A DNA stretch of 64,000 nt. Source: Rhinopomastus cyanomelas (taxonomy: Eukaryota; Chordata; Aves; Bucerotiformes; Rhinopomastidae). Of the stretch, positions 35,051-46,505 are shown in pieces. A program made the translations under genes and the position numbers. The stretch covers positions 10,154 to 74,153 of the forward strand of contig VXBP01008659.1 in NCBI GenBank assembly GCA_013400115.1. Direction: 5' to 3'. How positions within the stretch are numbered: position 1 is the stretch's first letter; each line of letters begins with the position of its first letter. The notes under the pieces were generated by a model that was given only the letters and a program-made list of their open reading frames with translations, was not told the origin of the DNA and ran no database searches.

Positions 35051-37047
35051 CACATTGTGGTTTTATCTACATGGGAACATAACACCTCTGCTGTTTGAAG
35101 TTGCACGAGAACATATCAAAGAAGGATGTTGGTAACCCATCATCTACATTTACAGCCCGAATACACCTGACAATCTTTTCTATAAAACTAAGGAATTTTC
35201 CAGACAGGTCATCTCTCAGAAATAATGAACTTATTATTTTTTCTTTAGCTGTGTCTCTGGATGAGGCAGTTTGCTCAGGGGCATTTCTTGAAGTTTGTCT
35301 AATTTTGAAAATATTTCATGCCAGCATCTTAGCCTGCTTTTTCTTTGAGTTTTTCCTTAAAGCTACATATTTGCTGTTAATGCGAAGCATCATGGTCAAT
35401 TGCCATGTGATAGATTACTGTTTTTATCCATCAACTACTAAAGCTGCGTACTACTGACCTTGAGCACCATCTGCGCTCCCACAGCCGTGGCTCTTTTTTA
35501 AGCCAGCAGGGTACATACAGCTGGTACAAATTCAGCCAAGCAATCAGAATCATTCCTGTTTCTAAAAGTTGGGCCTTTCAAAAGCATCGTGTTTCATGTA
35601 GCACAACAGGTTCCACTGCTGTTGAGAAAGGTGTCTAACACCTGACACTTCCTACTTAGGAGTATTACCTGCTCACACTGATTTGCAGCAAAGTATTCCT
35701 CAGTAAGTATTTCCACTTAACATATACTCTCAGGGAACCTGCGTAGTGGGAGATATTTACGAGTTGCTTTCAGCTTAAAAATAAATCACCTCTAATTCCT
35801 CTAAGCGAAATCAATCAAAAGTCTGTAAAAAATGGACTGGTTGGTTGGTCGATTCTGGCAGAAAAGTAAACAGCACTTCAGCTTTTCTCCACCATTAAGG
35901 TCTAAATGGCCTAGAAAGTAAATCAATATCTCCAGTCAGCCTTCTGGCTATTGTTTAGCCAGTAGATATGGATTTTCTCTAGCTTACTGCACTCCTTTGG
36001 GACTAACCTGTAATCCTCAGAGAGTAATAATAAGTTCGTTATCTAGTTTAGCTCTCTGTTGTACATTTAAATGGACCACATCCATCAGCAGCATTTGTTA
36101 AAGTTAAAGGACAATGACATCCCATTACACTTATTTCACAGTGAAATACTTGAAAGACCTGATGGATAAAATTATTATAAAAATAATATTTGCTTTCAGG
36201 CTATTAAAAATGAAATACCCCATATGAGGTAACGAGTAAATAAGATTTTTTATTATATATGTAACATTGTTTCTTCATATGAGTTAAATTGTGGTAAAGT
36301 TTATTTCTGACATACATCATGCAATCTTTCATTATTCATATCAATCTCTTTCAAATATTTCTCGTTAAATACCACTGCAAAGAAAGCAGCTATCAGAACT
36401 AATTGTTACTTTTTTTCATTCCTGAGCTACCAGATGTTTGCTGGGATAAAGTGATTTTTCCTTCCTCTACCTAAGAGGGAGGAAGGCTCTCTCCTTTTTA
36501 AACACTGAAGTCTTCACATGCCGTACTCTTGGATCACAGAATCTGTGATGTGCTCTCAGCCAAGGAGAGTTACAGCTCCTGCTCTGAGCACTCCATTTTA
36601 AACCTGATAAAAATACACACTTCATCACAAAATCATAAGCAAAACACTACTACTGGTTTTACACTGAATGTTTAAAAAAATCCAACAATAAACAAGTAAC
36701 TGTTCTCTAGATACTCTGAGTGTTAAAACCCCCCAAACACTTACTAGTTGCTTGACTAGACCCATGCTGTAAATTATGCACATGAAGAGTGCTGTGCTGC
36801 ATTTTACCTACAGAATCATACTCAGTCCTCACTTAAGAGTCACAGCAACTTCCATATATTCCGTTTTTTTAATTTGAGTATTATTAGGAAGAATGAAATA
36901 CAAAAAGGAAGAGGGCCTCTGGCTCTATTTGGGCAAATGTTTTGAGGAGCAGTGCTTTCCAAAAGTAATCCTTGATTTTTTCTTTCTGTTCAGATTGGAA
37001 CCACATTAAGGCGAGTAACAGACTTCAGATCAAAAGGAGAGCTGACA
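35051..37047. other. Unique intron stretch
   Basis: The plus-strand 120-codon frame at 35095-35457 continues from the hAT-like region into sequence without a known domain, and I do not call it a gene. No classified repeat seen. Confidence 0.55.
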
Positions 37048-37146
37048 GAGTCACAGAATCAGAAAATTAGGGATTGGTAAAGATGTGAAATGATCATCCA
37101 GTCCAATCCCCAGCCAGAGCAGGATCACCTAGATCAAGTTGCACAA
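37048..37146 (-). mobile_element. CR1 type-A tail, antisense half of an inverted pair
   Basis: TCACAGAATCAGAAAATTAG, GGATTGGTAAAGATGTGAAA and CCAGAGCAGGATCACCTAGA: a moderately diverged type-A tail, ending where a sense CR1 internal segment begins. Confidence 0.85.
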
Positions 37147-37433
37147 ACGCAACAAAAAGAGCTTCTTTAAATACATAGCAGGTAAAAGTAAAACTAGAAG
37201 CAACTTAGGCCCCCTGCTGAATGAGGTGGGTACCCTGGAGACAGAGGATGCAGAGAAGGCAGATACTCAACACTTTCTTTGCCTCTGTCTATACTTCTAG
37301 GGGTTGTCTTGACATTAGACCCCAGACTGCAGAGGAGGTTGAGGCAACACGTGAGCCTGCCTTGGTTGATGAAGACTGGGTTAGGGATAAGTTGAGCAAA
37401 CTGGATGTGCACAAATCCATGAGCCCAGTGACT
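37147..37433 (+). pseudogene. CR1 ORF2 segment upstream of RT, sense half of an inverted pair
   Basis: Sense codons read KKSFFKYIAGKSKTRSNLGP, LLNEVGTLETEDAEKA and, after a frameshift near 37265, NTFFASVYTSR and DWVRDKLSKLDVHKSM. These are the linker blocks between endonuclease and reverse transcriptase in CR1. This segment is normally about 2 kb from the tail it touches here, and in the opposite orientation. Confidence 0.85.
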
Positions 37434-38372
37434 GAAAATTCAAACACGTTATCTTCCAGTTCTGACACCTTTCCCTGGGTGTTGAGGCTAACAGAACTAA
37501 GTTTATGTTTCTGTGGTTTTAAAGTTGCCATAGAAACCTTAAAAAAGGTTGCCATGACCTCTGCAGAAACAACCTGATCCAGAGCCCCTAGTAATCAATG
37601 GGAAGGCTGCCATGGTCTGCCTCTGGCTTTGGATCAGACCCTTATTTTCTAAGAACTAAGTGTTCTAACCCCCATTCCCAAAGGCCTGGGAAGCCCCCAC
37701 GGAAGCATTCACTGGCCCAGCAGAAGGGAGAACAAGCTCCCATGTTCCTCTCCCTCAGGGCTATCATGGCCCTCATGCTGCAGGCAAAGCAGACAGTTTT
37801 ACATAGAATTCTAATTTTATTTTCAACACTACAAAGCATACCAGAGCACTGGCGAAGCACATCCGTTTAGAGTTGAACTGAAGCATGCTGGCTCTCTCCC
37901 ATAATTTTTTGGGTGGAAAGGGAAACTCAGTGGGTCATAGCAGAGTAATCTTTTTTTAATGTAGTGCTCTGTGCAAAATCCACACCAACTCTGCCAAAGG
38001 AAGACAGATATTAATGATATTATCTTGCCCACATAGAAAAATAAAACATGTACAGTGTTATTAATCTGCCTTGATGGCTTTCTCAACACTGACATAGGGC
38101 AAATCTTTACCAAGTCTGTTAAAAGGGACAGAACAAGTATTGATAGAAATAAAATGCTTTTCCTAATCCTGGTGTGTGTTAATCTTAGAAATTTATATGG
38201 TCTCTACTACCTTGGCACCTAGACATTTTTATGTGATTTTTCTATGTGGTAGGAAAATATTTATCCCCATTTTAAAGATGAGGAACCAAAAGAATAAGCA
38301 ATTCACTCAGCAATGGCAACCAAAAGTACTTAATTAACATCAGATTTCAAAACATCCCAAAACTGCCTGTTT
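37434..38372. other. Unique intron stretch
   Basis: No exon or classified repeat seen. The stretch 37560-37780 is somewhat richer in G and C (CCCCCATTCCCAAAGGCCTG), with short frames lacking known motifs. Confidence 0.5.
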
Positions 38373-38373
38373 N
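38373..38373. other. Single-N assembly gap at a CR1 edge
   Basis: One N immediately precedes the first recognisable CR1 base. It probably marks a scaffold join of unknown true length, so the 5' part of the adjacent CR1 may be missing from the assembly. Confidence 0.85.
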
Positions 38374-38744
38374 CTTTAACTTGGAGGAGACTGAGGGGTG
38401 ACCTTATTAATGTCTATAAATATTTGAGGGGTGGGTGTCAGGAGGATGGCACTGGGCTGTTCTCGGTGTCATGTAGTGATAGCACGAGGGGCAATGGTTG
38501 TAAGCTGGAACATAAGAGGTTCCATATCAACCTGAGAAGGAACTTCTTCACGGTGAGAGTGATGGAGCACTGGAACAGGCTGCCCAGGGTGGTTGTGGAG
38601 TCTCCCTCACTGGAGATATTCAAGACCTGACTGGACGGATTCCTGTGTGACTTGGTCTAGGTGATCCTGCTGTGTCAGGGGGATTGGACTAGATGATCTT
38701 TCGAGGTCCCTTCCAATCCGTAGTGATTCTATGAGTCTATGAAC
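38374..38744 (+). mobile_element. CR1 type-A 3' end, about 370 bp
   Basis: From the ORF2 end and 3' UTR (GAGGGGTGACCTTATTAATG-like, then TGGAACAGGCTGCCCAGGGT) to the tail TTTCGAGGTCCCTTCCAATC and TGATTCTATGAGTCTATGA. Well preserved. It shares the block GGATGGCACTGGGCTGTTCT with the 26.8-kb copy. Confidence 0.93.
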
Positions 38745-40217
38745 ATGTCCAGGCAGGTTTTTAATGTCTCCAGAGAAGGAGTCCTACATAAAGATTAAGA
38801 AATTGATCCTTGAAGTGTATAATCTAAATTCACTGCTGTTGTCCAAACAGCAATGCTGCTCAAAAGCACAAATGGAACCGCTGTTGGTGCAGAGATCACC
38901 ACTAGGTGACAGCTAGAGAGCATCCAGAGTTCTTACAACAACATTGCTCTGTTCCTAGAGCAACCCACCTGGTTTGGTCTCACAGCACTGTAATGAAAAT
39001 TGATAGCATTTAAGCTCCTACAGACATTTCCCCTTGAAAATACCTATTATTGTTGTATGAAATAATGCTAATACAGCATGAAAATTGAAGCCTTTAAGTC
39101 TTCTGAATGCCACTACTTTTTTGCCAGAAAATGAGACTTGGTGAAAAGACAATTCAAAAAAATTAAAGCCATAAAATGAAGCTCCTGAAAAAGAATCACA
39201 AAGTTGTCCTTCCAAAATACTTCACCACATGGTTCTCACCCTTTCTCTTTCGGTATTTCTGCAACAGAAAAACTTTGCCAGCAATGTTTTCTTACAGGTC
39301 TCTGACAAACACTATGCTACACTGTAAGAAATAAATGCATAATTTTATATTGTATTTTTGAGGTAGAAATATATAATAGTAATTGTAACTATGGGTTTGC
39401 CTGTTATTTTGTACAACACAAGTCTAATAAAGTACTAGAAGCAGAAGGTATATAAAACCAGTTTTGGCATTCATGTAATGTATTATAGCCTCCTTCCAAT
39501 CAATAGTTAAGAAACGCTGAAACTGTAATGCTGTTAAAGAAATGAAAACCTTTGGCTACTTCTTTGAAATCGTGATATCTTCTGTTCAGTTTTGTATCCG
39601 TACGTCACTCCTATTTAACAGCATGTTGTTCAGGAACTAAATCCTTTTTGCAAACTGCATAATTTGATAAAGATTTTAGGCATTTTAATACTTTTACACC
39701 CTCATCACTGGTAAGGAAATTTACATCCCTGCACTTTGCACTTAGAATGAAATCTGACCCTGCCAATTCAAAAGTCAAATCCCCACCAGCTGCAATGAAA
39801 TCAGTATCTCAGACTTGATCTTTCCAGGCACTAAAGTAATACACTCTTGAAAGTCTGACTTCAGCAGCAATCTTTGCTTTGTATAATGCACATGTTTGTA
39901 AAAACAGGTTTTCTTTTGGTTTTAGGCAGAGAGCAAAATCCATTAGTTATTTTAAAATGTGATGCAAACATTATCCTATTTTTTTTTCAGTCATGTGACC
40001 CTGCTCTCTTTTGGGTTTAGAGCTGAATGGTTTACTCAAATGCTGGGACTCAGGAAATCAAGTCCTTTTTGGAGTGTTGCTGGAACAGTGCAAGAAGATA
40101 CTGAAAGATACCCATAGATAACAGTTAAGTTTATGGTTCAATTTTGAGAGCGGATCAGCATTCTCAGTTGATCAATAAACAAGCAGAAGTTTTGTGTTAC
40201 AGATAAAAAAGAAATTT
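38745..40217. other. Unique intron stretch
   Basis: AT-rich with no classified repeat. The first bases (AACATGTCCAGGCAGGTTTT TAATGTCTCCAG, 38740-38772) resemble an antisense CR1 3'-UTR scrap, which would mean two oppositely oriented CR1s touching tail to tail. Confidence 0.45.
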
Positions 40218-40222
40218 GTTAC

Positions 40223-41076
40223 TGTCACGGTTTAGCACCAGGTTAGCACATAAAATTATGCCCATCTGTGCAGACAGAAATGTCCTCCCACCACTGAAGG
40301 GGGAGAAAAGAGGTAAAGAGAACACGCATCTGGAAACTGGAATTAGAAGTATTACACTTTATTAAACTTTATTTAAATTAAAACTAAATTAAAACTTTAT
40401 TATTTAGACTTTAGTAAGTTAAAAAAAAACAAGGGAAAAAGAGAGGGAAAAAAGTGTCTTCTTCCTCAATCCAAGTCCACCCCTCCCCCAGGCCAGACTT
40501 GATAACCCCTGATTCATAAGAGATGCTAACAGCCGCAGACAAGGGGGAAGTAAAAAGGAAAGACTGGGAATCTCCTAGGCAAAACTGAAATGTTCAGTTG
40601 AAGCAGTTTCCCAGGCTACAGTCTGAAATTGTGGGAAAGGATGGACATAGGAGAAAGACAAAAGGGAAGGCTAAACAGGGAAGGGGGAGAAACGTGGGGG
40701 AGGGGGTGGGTGAAGCAGAAGAGGGACAGAATGCCGCAGAGAGACAGACAGGCTGCAGTGTGCCACAGGCCAAAACAAAACCGAAACCAGACTCCCGAGA
40801 CACACAAACAGGGAGGGGGTACCAAGAAGAGGGGGAAAGGAATACCCTGTTACCAATTAATGACACCAAAATCTGTCTGGCCCACTCCACCTGCTCAACC
40901 TGTCCCCTGCAGCAGCCACCTCTCCCCTTCACTTCCACACCCCACTGACCTCTGCCCCTGTGCAGTGCCCACACCAAAAGCAAACATACCCACAGACAAG
41001 TTAACCCCTTGTATGCTGGAAGAGAGTTCAGTGCAGGAATGCCATAAGCAAACATGATTCTGCCAAGTCCAGAACA
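40223..41076. mobile_element. Solo LTR of an avian endogenous retrovirus (ERVL-like), 854 bp
   Basis: Bounded by TGTCACGG at the left and CCAGAACA at the right (TG...CA), with a perfect 5-bp duplication GTTAC at 40218-40222 and 41077-41081. A 5-bp duplication fits ERVL-type elements. The layout, TGTCACGGTTT then a purine-rich GGGGGAGAAAAGAGG stretch, resembles common bird ERVL LTRs remembered from published genomes. Minus-strand AATAAA signals cluster at 40355-40405, hinting at minus orientation. No gag, pol or env sequence is present, so it is the product of LTR-LTR recombination. The open frames inside are compositional. Confidence 0.78.
40678..40710 (+). repeat. G-run cluster inside the solo LTR
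   Basis: Five G runs of 3-5 (GGG, GGGGG, GGGGG, GGGGG, GGG) within 33 bases. One spacer is 8 bases, just over the usual 7-base rule for G-quadruplexes, so four-stranded folding is possible but not canonical. Confidence 0.6.
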
Positions 41077-41874
41077 GTTACATATAAAAAAGAAAGTGAT
41101 CAGTCTCACTAATGTGCATAAAGGTCTGTGACACTGGCAAAGCAGAAGTGCTAACAATTATCAGAAGCAGTGGCAACAAATCCTCCTGATGAAAATGTTT
41201 TCTATTGCTGTACTTAGAGAACGTGAGAGAGTGGACTATATTCTATGAGACAAGCAGTGCACTCCAAAGGCAGGTGCTCTAGGTCCTGACAAGAGAGTCA
41301 CCCCTCCAGCTAGACTTGTACAATGCACTCTGACAGCCCCTAGGCACCATGGGAGATGGAGCCAGGACAGGCCATTTAATCACGAAGGAGCAAAAGCACC
41401 TGAACTACAACTTCCTTGAGATATCCAGCATTTAGGAGCAGGCACATAGCTGTTCAACTTGAGAGATTTCTTAATTTTTTCACACTACAATTTTGAAACA
41501 AATTCTCACATCATGTAATTGAGGAAAAGGTTCTTGTACAAGTCATGTGTCAGCTTTTGCTCTCAAGTGACTACAGAAGATTTCATAGCAGGGAATATGA
41601 CTTTTAGCACAGTATCCTTTGTCATTAGGGCTACTGCTGAATATAATGCAATGTCCTGGCCTCACGGTCCCTGTGCGACATTACATGTCAAGTTTGATTT
41701 ACCACAGGCTTCAAGCACATGGAGTTCTGGCCTGGTTATCTGACTGAGGGCTAATCAAAGTAAACATAAAGACCTGGTATGGAGTAATGACAGGCAGAAG
41801 AACCAAGTAATCTCATCATTGCACAGGCAATCCTAACATTGGAAGCAAATGTCACTATATACAGCGGAAGCCTC

Positions 41875-42190
41875 CAAGGTGGTTGGGGTTGGTGCACACA
41901 TCATATGAGGAGTGGCTGAGACAGGTAGGCTTGCTTCAGCAGTTTGGGGAGGATAAAATAATGGTCTGCCAGGCTCTTCACAGTGGTGTATGGCGGTAGA
42001 AAGAAAGAGGGGGCATAAGCTAAAATGAGACTATCTGATAGGACATATAAATACATTTTATCTGATAACAGAAGACACCAGAAGACATGGAGGCACCAGA
42101 ACAGTTTGCCTAGAGAAGCTGTCCACTTTCTGTCCTGATTTTCAAGGCCAGACTGCACCAAGACCCAAGCAACCTGGTTGCCTCATACCC
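41875..42190 (+). mobile_element. Very old CR1 3' fragment
   Basis: Faint sense order of blocks: CATATGAGGAGTGGCTGAGA, a degraded UTR, CACCAGAACAGTTTGCCTAG, AGAAGCTGTCCACTTTC and AAGGCCAGACTGCACC. About a third of positions differ from the young copies. Confidence 0.6.
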
Positions 42191-44906
42191 AGGAACTGGA
42201 CATGAACATGGGAGAGATCTGATGTCCAGGATAATATTTTATGGCCCTGTAAGTGAAAGCAGGACTGTTAATGAAGATAGTAAGTGTCTGTGTGTATTCC
42301 AGTTAAAAATATTAATCCTGATCAGCCAGAGAGAAGGAACTGGGAGCATTCTGAATTCGTCCTTCACTAAGTGCCAATGTTTATATAGAAGTTGGAAAAG
42401 GCACCATACTCTGTTGGGAGGTACATCAGCCCTACGAATACATCTGATGTTCTGAAGCTCTTACTCCTGGCATATACTGAAAACTTTTGAATGTGATATG
42501 AGACAACAGAGCCTGAGGAAATGTTATTGAATTTAACATTGACATTAAATGCCTAATCATCTGACTGAAAAATGACAGATACTCTAGATATTTTTGTAAA
42601 GTCTTTTCATTCAGTGAAAGTACAGGTGCTTAATGTCTGCTTGAGACAAGAACAAATGGCTCAGTATTGCCATTTCCTCACTGTTCTTTCCTTAAAAGCC
42701 TGTGCTTAAGTACAACTTTGATATAGAAGTATCCTACAGGACCCTACTGACCTTCATCACCTTTTTAACTGAAGCCTTTACAATCTAAATGTACCTCAAC
42801 TTCCCTTATGTATGACAAACCATATTGTTCTTGTATATAAATGATGAATTAAGATGCAGAACAATTAATGACATCTAGAAAGACTACTCTTAAAAATTGT
42901 GAATCTACACCTCAGAGGCTATTGCTCTCACCACCACATGTTTTTCTACAAATTGTCAGACTTTACATTGTGGCATTTACACTGAAGTAAATCTCAGGAA
43001 ACAGTCTCAACCTAAATTCTCTCCCATTAAAACCAAAAATTTTATTTATTTCTGGCAAAATAGATGAGAAACATGGCCAGATTCTTGCTGTTTTGAAAAT
43101 ATAGAGCAAAAAGGCACATTAGCAAAATTTATGCACAGACCTAAGTGAATCTTTCAGAGTCAGACAAGACAAGAATCAGCTATTTATGAAAAAGAGCATT
43201 ACTAGGAGGTATAAGTGACCTTCAACCTCTACATGTCTTGCAACAGGAAACACTAACGGCAAGGGAAACATTCAATATTACAGAAAACAAACTGCTAATC
43301 AGCATGCTATTGATCCCTTATTTTTGTCAAGGTCATTTAGTGTTTTAAAAAATGATCTCTTGCTAAATCTTTATAGAAAAAGTGGGCTAATTTGATTTAC
43401 AAAGTAAAGTGCTATTAATTATGGAAGACAGTCAATAAAAAAGCTGATTCCTCTAAACACAAGGCAGGTCTTATGGCCTGTGATTTATGATGATGACTAT
43501 GATTGCAAAATATTTGCAGTTCTCACTATCTTCTAACTTGGGTTAGCTGGAACAAAAGATGCAGGTAAGATACAGTCAAGCGTCAATACAAAGTGCATTA
43601 GGAGACAAACAACCTTTAGAGTAATAAAGGTAAATCTCGATTAAGAATTCTATAAAAACAGAGTAATGTGGCCTATTGTTTCTTTTCCATTGTAGAGCAC
43701 ACAACCCTCTATTTTTTTACATCAGAGCCAGAATTCTGTCTTCTTGTTGATGTTTCCTTTTGTATTACAGTCCTTAAATGTCTAAGTTACATAACCAAGC
43801 ATCTCCTGATCAAAAAGCGCTCACCTGAAGGGCTGCACTCATTACAAGTTTTAGCATTTGGAATGCCTAACACATCAATAAAGTCTGGAAACTTCTCTTA
43901 CAACTAAGGCAAGCCTCAGACTATACTAAAACGGTCTTGTGACACTTCCAGATCTTCAAAAGCCTAATTCCTTTTTTACAAAGGAATATTATTAAACCCT
44001 GAAGTTTCATTTAATTACATGTACCATAAACCAGAAATAAAGCTATACAAGACTAGAAAGAATTATGAGAAGCTCAAAAATTATTTACAGAAGAAAATAC
44101 ATTTCAGATTAAAGAGTAGAAACATGAAGAAATGGAAATACTCAAATGCATCTATCACAATGTATGCAGTTTTCTTTTTACATTGTTTTTGGTTTGCAAG
44201 GTGAAAATGGGATAAATGACACTTCTTAGAAAAATTGTTTCAGGCTGCCAACAGGCAGAGAGAATTAGTATTGGTTTTGCCAGGTTGTATTTTCCAAGCT
44301 CTTATCATAACCACAAAATTTAAAGAATGCTTCTGTCACTGATGTAATCAAATGGCTCCAAAAGCCAAGATCCATTGCCTGAGCTCTCAATATATACGCC
44401 TTAATTCAGTCTGGATTTTATAGCCATTCCCTTAACATAGTTATTTGTCCTGCACAGCTTAGACAGAATAAAAGTCATTTTTGAAAGCATGTGTCATATT
44501 TTGTCTTAACACAAGCATCCACTTTCTACCTGCACAAGCAGTATCATTAATGTACAGTTTCAAGGTGCTGGCAAAACGAGGTCTCAACTAAACCCGCGCC
44601 CATCACTAAAAGCTTTCATTGTGTTTGCTTTGTTTTCATGCGAACAACGAGAGCACTTAATTTTGACAGTCTGTCATTTTTCTAGCATGTTCAGAGAGCA
44701 GTCAGATAGAGAGTACTTTTATGTTTTCCATCAAAAGCTTTATGATGCAGAACTGCTTGTCTTCTGTTACAGCCCTTGTCAAGCTCAGTGAGCTATTTAG
44801 GCTGAGTGAGGACTGTGCCAGAGTGTTTCAAGCTCACGTGTCAGCAAAGAGAGGTGTAGAACCAGTGGTTCCTGTCAGCATTAATGCTTGCTGGTGCATT
44901 CATATA
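42191..44906. other. Unique intron stretch
   Basis: AT-rich sequence with no classified repeat, exon or RNA gene. The short open frames have no recognisable motifs. Confidence 0.6.
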
Positions 44907-44956
44907 CATAGAATCATAGAATCATTAGGGATTGGAAGGAACCTTGAAAGATCATC
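44907..44956 (-). mobile_element. 50-bp CR1 type-A tail
   Basis: CATAGAATCATAGAATCATT and AGGGATTGGAAGGAACCTTG, AAAGATCATC. It is extremely short, only the tail and last 35 bases, yet almost unmutated, so it is a recent, severely 5'-truncated insertion. Confidence 0.88.
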
Positions 44957-45834
44957 AGATATCTCTGTTTGCAAGACGCAGTTGGATACTGCTGTAGTGC
45001 CACTGTGAGCAGTCAATAAATGCCTCCACCTTTCAAGGTAGGAAGAGGTTGCATGGCATAACTTCCACCAGGCTGGTCTCTTGGAGCAGCTCTTTGCAGC
45101 TGTGCAAAAAAATTTACAGCTAGTTAGGGCAAAATATTGACAAGTCCAAGCACTGCAAGTTGATATAAAGTTGACAAATCAGTTATGGAGTGTTAATAAT
45201 CTGTTCTGATTTTTAAGTATAAAAGAAATTTTAATTTCACTCTTGAGAATTATGAGACTATCAGATAATTTCTGAGGACATTCTCAAAAATGTGTCTGTA
45301 GGTTGTTTCTAACTTTATAAAGTCTAATCCTAAAAGAAGAGAAATCACTTTATAAGTATCTCTCAGGGCCTTACTATTGTAAAAAAAATAAAAAAACCCA
45401 AACAACAAAACAACACCTCTGAATTTTTTAATAAGAACAATGTGAACCAAAAACAATTGTTATGGCCTGTGCACAATAGGTACCAAGGACACCACTGAGT
45501 ATTAGGCTATTATTAGCAAGAAATGTAAGAGTACATAATTATTTTGCATTAGGTGAATAGATAAAAAAAAAATTGGCAAATACGTAACCTCTTCTGGCCT
45601 TCTACCAGAAGTTACATTAGTGTGAAATTCATACATCATTCTTTCTGGAGTTAAATTCTTCATGGACAATACTTTACACTAACTTAAAACCAGAAATATG
45701 AGGTTAGATCGTCACTTTAATATTACCTAGAGCTCTGAAGTTACCTACCATTCTTTGATGTCTTCTTCTTTGAATGCAAAATAATCAATTTCAATTAATG
45801 ATAAAAATCACAGAAGAGAGCATGCTTAAACTTT

Positions 45835-45874
45835 GCAACCTCATTTGCCTGAGAGAACTGGCAAATGAGGTTGC
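45835..45874. repeat. 15-bp perfect inverted repeat at a CR1 5' junction
   Basis: GCAACCTCATTTGCC (45835-45849) and GGCAAATGAGGTTGC (45860-45874) are exact complements with a 10-base loop. The right arm is native CR1 coding sequence (ELANEVA), whereas the left arm lies at the truncation boundary and is an inverted copy of it. Confidence 0.9.
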
Positions 45875-46313
45875 TAGACCCCTGTCTATTCTATTCCAAA
45901 AGTCATGGTGGTCTGGTGAAGTCCCCACTGACTGGAACAGGGGAAACAGAATTCCTATTTTCAAGAAGGGTAGGAAGGAGGAGCTGGGAAACTACAGGCC
46001 TGTCAGTCTCACCTCTGTGCCTGGTAAGATCATGGAGCAGATCCTCCTGGAGGCACTACTGAGACAGAAGAATAGTGAAGAGGTGATTGAGCATAATCAG
46101 CATGGCTTCACCAAGGGCAAGTCCTGCCTGACGAATCTGGTGGCCTTCTACAAACAGGTCACAACATTAATGGATGAGGGGTGAGCAACTGATGTCATTT
46201 ACCTGGACCTGAGCAAAGCCTTTGACACTGTCCTGCATCACATTCTGGTCTCCAAGTTGGTGGACCATGGGATTGATGGGTGGACCACTAGATGGGTAAG
46301 GAACTGGCTTGAT
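45848..46313 (+). pseudogene. CR1 reverse-transcriptase N-terminal half, broken
   Basis: Reads ARPLSILFQKSWWSGEVPTD, GNYRPVSLTSVPGKIMEQIL, HNQHGFTKGKSCLTNLVAF and, after an in-frame TGA at 46182-46184, VIYLDLSKAFDTVLHHILVS. The last block is RT motif A with its catalytic Asp. The stop codon lies within the RT domain, so no full enzyme could be made. The remainder, including the [FY]xDD box, falls in the N gap. Confidence 0.92.
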
Positions 46314-46505
46314 NNNNNNNNNNNNNNNNNNNNNNNNNNNNNNNNNNNNNNNNNNNNNNNNNNNNNNNNNNNNNNNNNNNNNNNNNNNNNNNNNNNNNNN
46401 NNNNNNNNNNNNNNNNNNNNNNNNNNNNNNNNNNNNNNNNNNNNNNNNNNNNNNNNNNNNNNNNNNNNNNNNNNNNNNNNNNNNNNNNNNNNNNNNNNNN
46501 NNNNN
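46314..46505. other. Assembly gap, 192 N
   Basis: The gap is inside the CR1 RT region. By comparison with the copy at 26818-27872 the missing part should be about 440 bp longer than the N run, unless this copy carries a deletion. Confidence 0.95.

Noticed and set aside
35095..35457. 120-codon frame after the hAT-like element as a possible transposase
   Set aside because: No hAT dimerisation or catalytic motif is visible. The frame is hydrophobic, random-looking intron sequence and extends beyond the element.
40594..41157. Long overlapping frames on both strands (up to 187 codons)
   Set aside because: They lie within the solo LTR and result from its low stop-codon, purine-rich composition. 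No retroviral protein motif is present, and the frames run past the LTR boundary.
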